Shown here piece after piece: positions 62,270 through 64,000 of a DNA stretch of 64,000 nt. A model generated the notes under the pieces. That model saw only the letters and a list, made by a program, of their open reading frames with translations. It did no database searches and was not told where the DNA came from. Both the position numbers and the translations under genes were made by a program. Origin of the DNA: Undibacterium parvum (GTDB taxonomy: Bacteria > Pseudomonadota > Gammaproteobacteria > Burkholderiales > Burkholderiaceae_D). The stretch is taken from assembly GCF_003955735.1 (NCBI RefSeq), contig NZ_CP034464.1, forward strand, positions 2,170,001 to 2,234,000, in the 5' to 3' direction. Positions within the stretch are counted from its first letter, which is position 1; each line of letters starts with the position of its first letter.

Positions 62270-63048
62270 GCAGCAGCGCGCCCACACAGCCCGGCACTTG
62301 GGTCTTATTGCGCGGCTTGATGCGTGAGCAAAGACATTGGGGCGCTTTCCCGGCGCAATTTCAAACTGAGTTCGCAGCCCCCGTCATCTGCCTCGATTTT
62401 GCTGGCAATGGCAGTCTGCATGCGCAAGCCAGCGCCAGTAATGTGGCGGCCATGTGGCAAGATCTACGCAGGCAATTGCAGCAACTCGGACATAGCCCAC
62501 CTTATCGGGTGCTGGCTTTATCCTTAGGCGCGATGGTGGCAGTCGACTGGGCCAGACAGTTTCCACATGAGGTAGAAAAACTAGTCTTGATCAATACCAG
62601 CCTGGCGCCCTTTAACCCGTTTTATCAGCGTCTCAGACCGCAAAATTATCCAGCTTTGCTGCGTTTTTTGTGCACAGCCTCCTTAGCCCAGCGCGAAGCC
62701 CTGATCTTGCGCCTGACCAGCCAGCAAAGCGCTAGCGCAGCGGCGCCAGCTATTTTGCAACAGTGGATCAGCTATGCCAGACTATGCCCTAGCACGCGGC
62801 GCAATATTTTGCGCCAGCTGTACGCCGCCATCAGTTATCGCGCCGCCCCAGAGGCCCCCACCGTGCCGCTGCTATTACTCGCTGGGCAGCAAGATAGATT
62901 GGTGAATGTACAGTGCTCGATCACCCTGGCGCAGCGCTGGCGCTGTCCGCTCAGGCTACATCCGCATGCCAGTCACGATATCCCGCTCGATGACGCGGAC
63001 TGGGTAATACAGCAAATCAGACTGTGGCTGAACCAAGTCGAAGTTTAA
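62266..63048 (+). CDS. Alpha/beta-fold hydrolase
   Basis: A 260-residue protein from the ATG at 62266, which overlaps the previous stop. The catalytic triad is visible: Ser in LALSLGAMVAVDW (a GxSxG variant), Asp in LAGQQDRLVN and His in PHASHDIPLD. The shape is that of small esterase/lipase-like hydrolases; a substrate cannot be named. It lies between the M14 and NTF2-like genes, all plus strand, forming a three-gene unit. Confidence 0.85.
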   Translation: MSSSAPTQPGTWVLLRGLMREQRHWGAFPAQFQTEFAAPVICLDFAGNGSLHAQASASNVAAMWQDLRRQLQQLGHSPPYRVLALSLGAMVAVDWARQFPHEVEKLVLINTSLAPFNPFYQRLRPQNYPALLRFLCTASLAQREALILRLTSQQSASAAAPAILQQWISYARLCPSTRRNILRQLYAAISYRAAPEAPTVPLLLLAGQQDRLVNVQCSITLAQRWRCPLRLHPHASHDIPLDDADWVIQQIRLWLNQVEV

Positions 63049-63079
63049 GACTAAAAATTTTCTAAACTCTCAAACCTGA

Positions 63080-63472
63080 ATGCTCACTATGCAAACCGAC
63101 TACCCAGCGATCATCGCCTTGCTGTCCGACTATTTCGACGGTCTGTATCGCAGTGATAGCCAATTGCTGGCAAGCGTGTTCCATCCCAGCGCACAATATT
63201 TCTGCGCCAGCGACGGCAGCCTGTTGCACCTGACTATGCAAGAGTATTTCCCCATCGTCGCCCAGCGCGAGTCTCCCGCTAGTCGCCATGAAGCGCGCCG
63301 GGATCGTATACTATCGATAGAGCTAGCCGGGCCGGTGACCGCTTTTGCGCGCCTGGAATGTGCGATCGGTCCCAAATTTTTCACCGATCTGCTGACCCTG
63401 ATCAAACTAGAGGGACGCTGGCAGATTATCTCCAAAGTGTTTCACTACGATTTGCAGCCGCTACCCGGATAA
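63080..63472 (+). CDS. NTF2-like (putative lumazine-binding) protein
   Basis: A 130-residue protein with a single SnoaL/NTF2-like fold (TDYPAIIALLSDYFDGLYRS, ASVFHPSAQYF and LIKLEGRWQIISKVFHYDL), matching Lumazine_bd_2-type small proteins. These are soluble cone-shaped proteins that may bind or isomerise small ligands. It starts 31 bases after the hydrolase. An ATG at 63089 is an alternative start. Confidence 0.85.
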   Translation: MLTMQTDYPAIIALLSDYFDGLYRSDSQLLASVFHPSAQYFCASDGSLLHLTMQEYFPIVAQRESPASRHEARRDRILSIELAGPVTAFARLECAIGPKFFTDLLTLIKLEGRWQIISKVFHYDLQPLPG

Positions 63473-63783
63473 AGCAGGTACGACAGGCGTTGGCTTTGGT
63501 AAGGCAAAAGCGTTCACCATTTGAGCCGTATTAAATTTAAACCATGCCGCTAACGCGCATATTCCATGCGGGTTTGCAGCCATGCTGGCTGGAGAGGCGC
63601 ATGGAATATGCGCGAGCGGGGTGTTCACTATTTTTTTTCATAAAAACTACAGTTTTTTCTGATATGCGCATGACTTCAAGCTGCGCTATTTGCTGAAAGC
63701 TTACTGAAAGACAGATAGCGGTATGATTTGTCCAATTCTGGAATCTCTTGATTTCCTGATCTCATTACAAGAAAGAGCCGTTC
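63473..63783. other. 311-bp non-coding spacer with a palindromic repeat
   Basis: It holds the intact REP-like repeat (63555-63613) and, downstream of it, an A/T-rich stretch that must contain the promoter of the Bug-family gene. No terminator with a T-tract and no small gene with a ribosome site was seen. Confidence 0.6.
63555..63613. repeat. Intact REP-like palindrome
   Basis: Perfect 16-bp arms GCGCATATTCCATGCG (63555-63570) and CGCATGGAATATGCGC (63598-63613) enclose a 27-base loop with a second small palindrome (GCCATGCTGGC). The same core occurs split at 53592 and 55327. It lies in the gap before the Bug-family gene. Confidence 0.85.
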
Positions 63784-64000
63784 ATGTCGTTTGCCGTTCG
63801 CCCACTTTGCATCACCCTATCGATCAGCCTGTTATGGCTGGCGCTGGCACCGGTGCAGGCTGAGGATCACAAGGTGCAGTGCATCGTTCCGGCCAAGCCT
63901 GGCGGCGGCATGGATCAGACTTGTAAGCTGGCGCGGCAAGCGATGCCAGCTAGCGATATGCAGATCAATTATTTGCCAGGTGGGGTCGGTGCGGTAGCCT
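63784..64000 (+). CDS. Bug/TctC-family substrate-binding protein (5' part)
   Basis: The first 72 codons are in the window. A signal peptide (about residues 1-24, LLWLALAPVQAEDH) is followed by QCIVPAKPGGGMDQTCKLAR, the characteristic beginning of periplasmic Bug-family proteins of tripartite tricarboxylate transport. The ATG follows AAAGAG. The family is strongly expanded in Burkholderiales. The rest is cut off by the window end. Confidence 0.85.
   Translation, partial: MSFAVRPLCITLSISLLWLALAPVQAEDHKVQCIVPAKPGGGMDQTCKLARQAMPASDMQINYLPGGVGAVA

Noticed and set aside
1..64000. tRNA genes, rRNA genes and CRISPR arrays
   Set aside because: I saw no cloverleaf with a GTTCGA-type T-arm and CCA-like end, no rRNA segment and no regularly spaced short repeats.

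Overview
The window looks like a chromosomal segment of a betaproteobacterium (order Burkholderiales, most likely Oxalobacteraceae-like). This rests on the exosortase A gene complement, the Bug-type binding protein, the IS110-family element and the overall gene style; no rRNA or marker gene settles the species. The flanks are moderately GC-rich. About 20.6-39.2 kb is visibly richer in A+T.

Layout. 1-9.6 kb holds mixed housekeeping genes: the start of a response regulator and its LytS-type kinase, LysR and Lrp regulators, two amino-acid/metabolite exporters (EamA, LysE/RhtB), a diguanylate cyclase, ompW with a well-placed FNR box, ettA, a secreted FliL-like protein and a YigZ-family protein. 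9.86-19.97 kb is the first arm of an exosortase A (XrtA/PEP-CTERM) exopolysaccharide locus: XrtA fused to EpsI, three glycosyltransferases, an asparagine-synthase-type amidotransferase, a CapK-like adenylate ligase, a 38-residue membrane protein and an O-antigen-ligase-like protein. 20.0-39.2 kb is an accessory island between the two arms: NodB-type deacetylases (one fused to a glycosyltransferase), FemAB/GNAT acyltransferases, an SGNH hydrolase with an MBOAT acyltransferase, a Wzx-type flippase, an ATP-grasp ligase, a DegT aminotransferase, two asparagine-synthase-like proteins lacking the N-terminal nucleophile, and an alpha/alpha-barrel protein. 39.2-49.7 kb is the second arm: a minus-strand operon (chain-length protein, tyrosine kinase, outer-membrane beta-barrel, ATPase, WecB, deacetylase, FemAB protein, glycosyltransferase) and, divergently, the outer-membrane export lipoprotein.

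49.9-64 kb holds an M64 peptidase, a Tat-exported PhoD phosphatase, an IS1111-type element, a DUF475 membrane protein, a CoA-thioester operon (thiolase, acyl-CoA dehydrogenase, CaiB/racemase) opposite a TetR regulator, a three-gene M14 peptidase/hydrolase/NTF2 cluster and the start of a Bug-family binding protein.

How it fits together. The two XrtA arms supply synthesis, export, length control and exosortase. The island probably decides how the polymer is decorated (acetyl, deacetyl, amino and possibly aminoacyl groups). No PEP-CTERM substrate protein and no initiating sugar-phosphate transferase are visible here, so those parts must lie elsewhere.

The most distinctive non-coding signals are: an IS1111-type element inserted inside a palindromic repeat, with a self-sequestering transposase leader and a hairpin-rich 3' region; a dispersed 104-105 bp palindromic repeat; a class II FNR site at ompW; and a sigma-54-like site upstream of xrtA.
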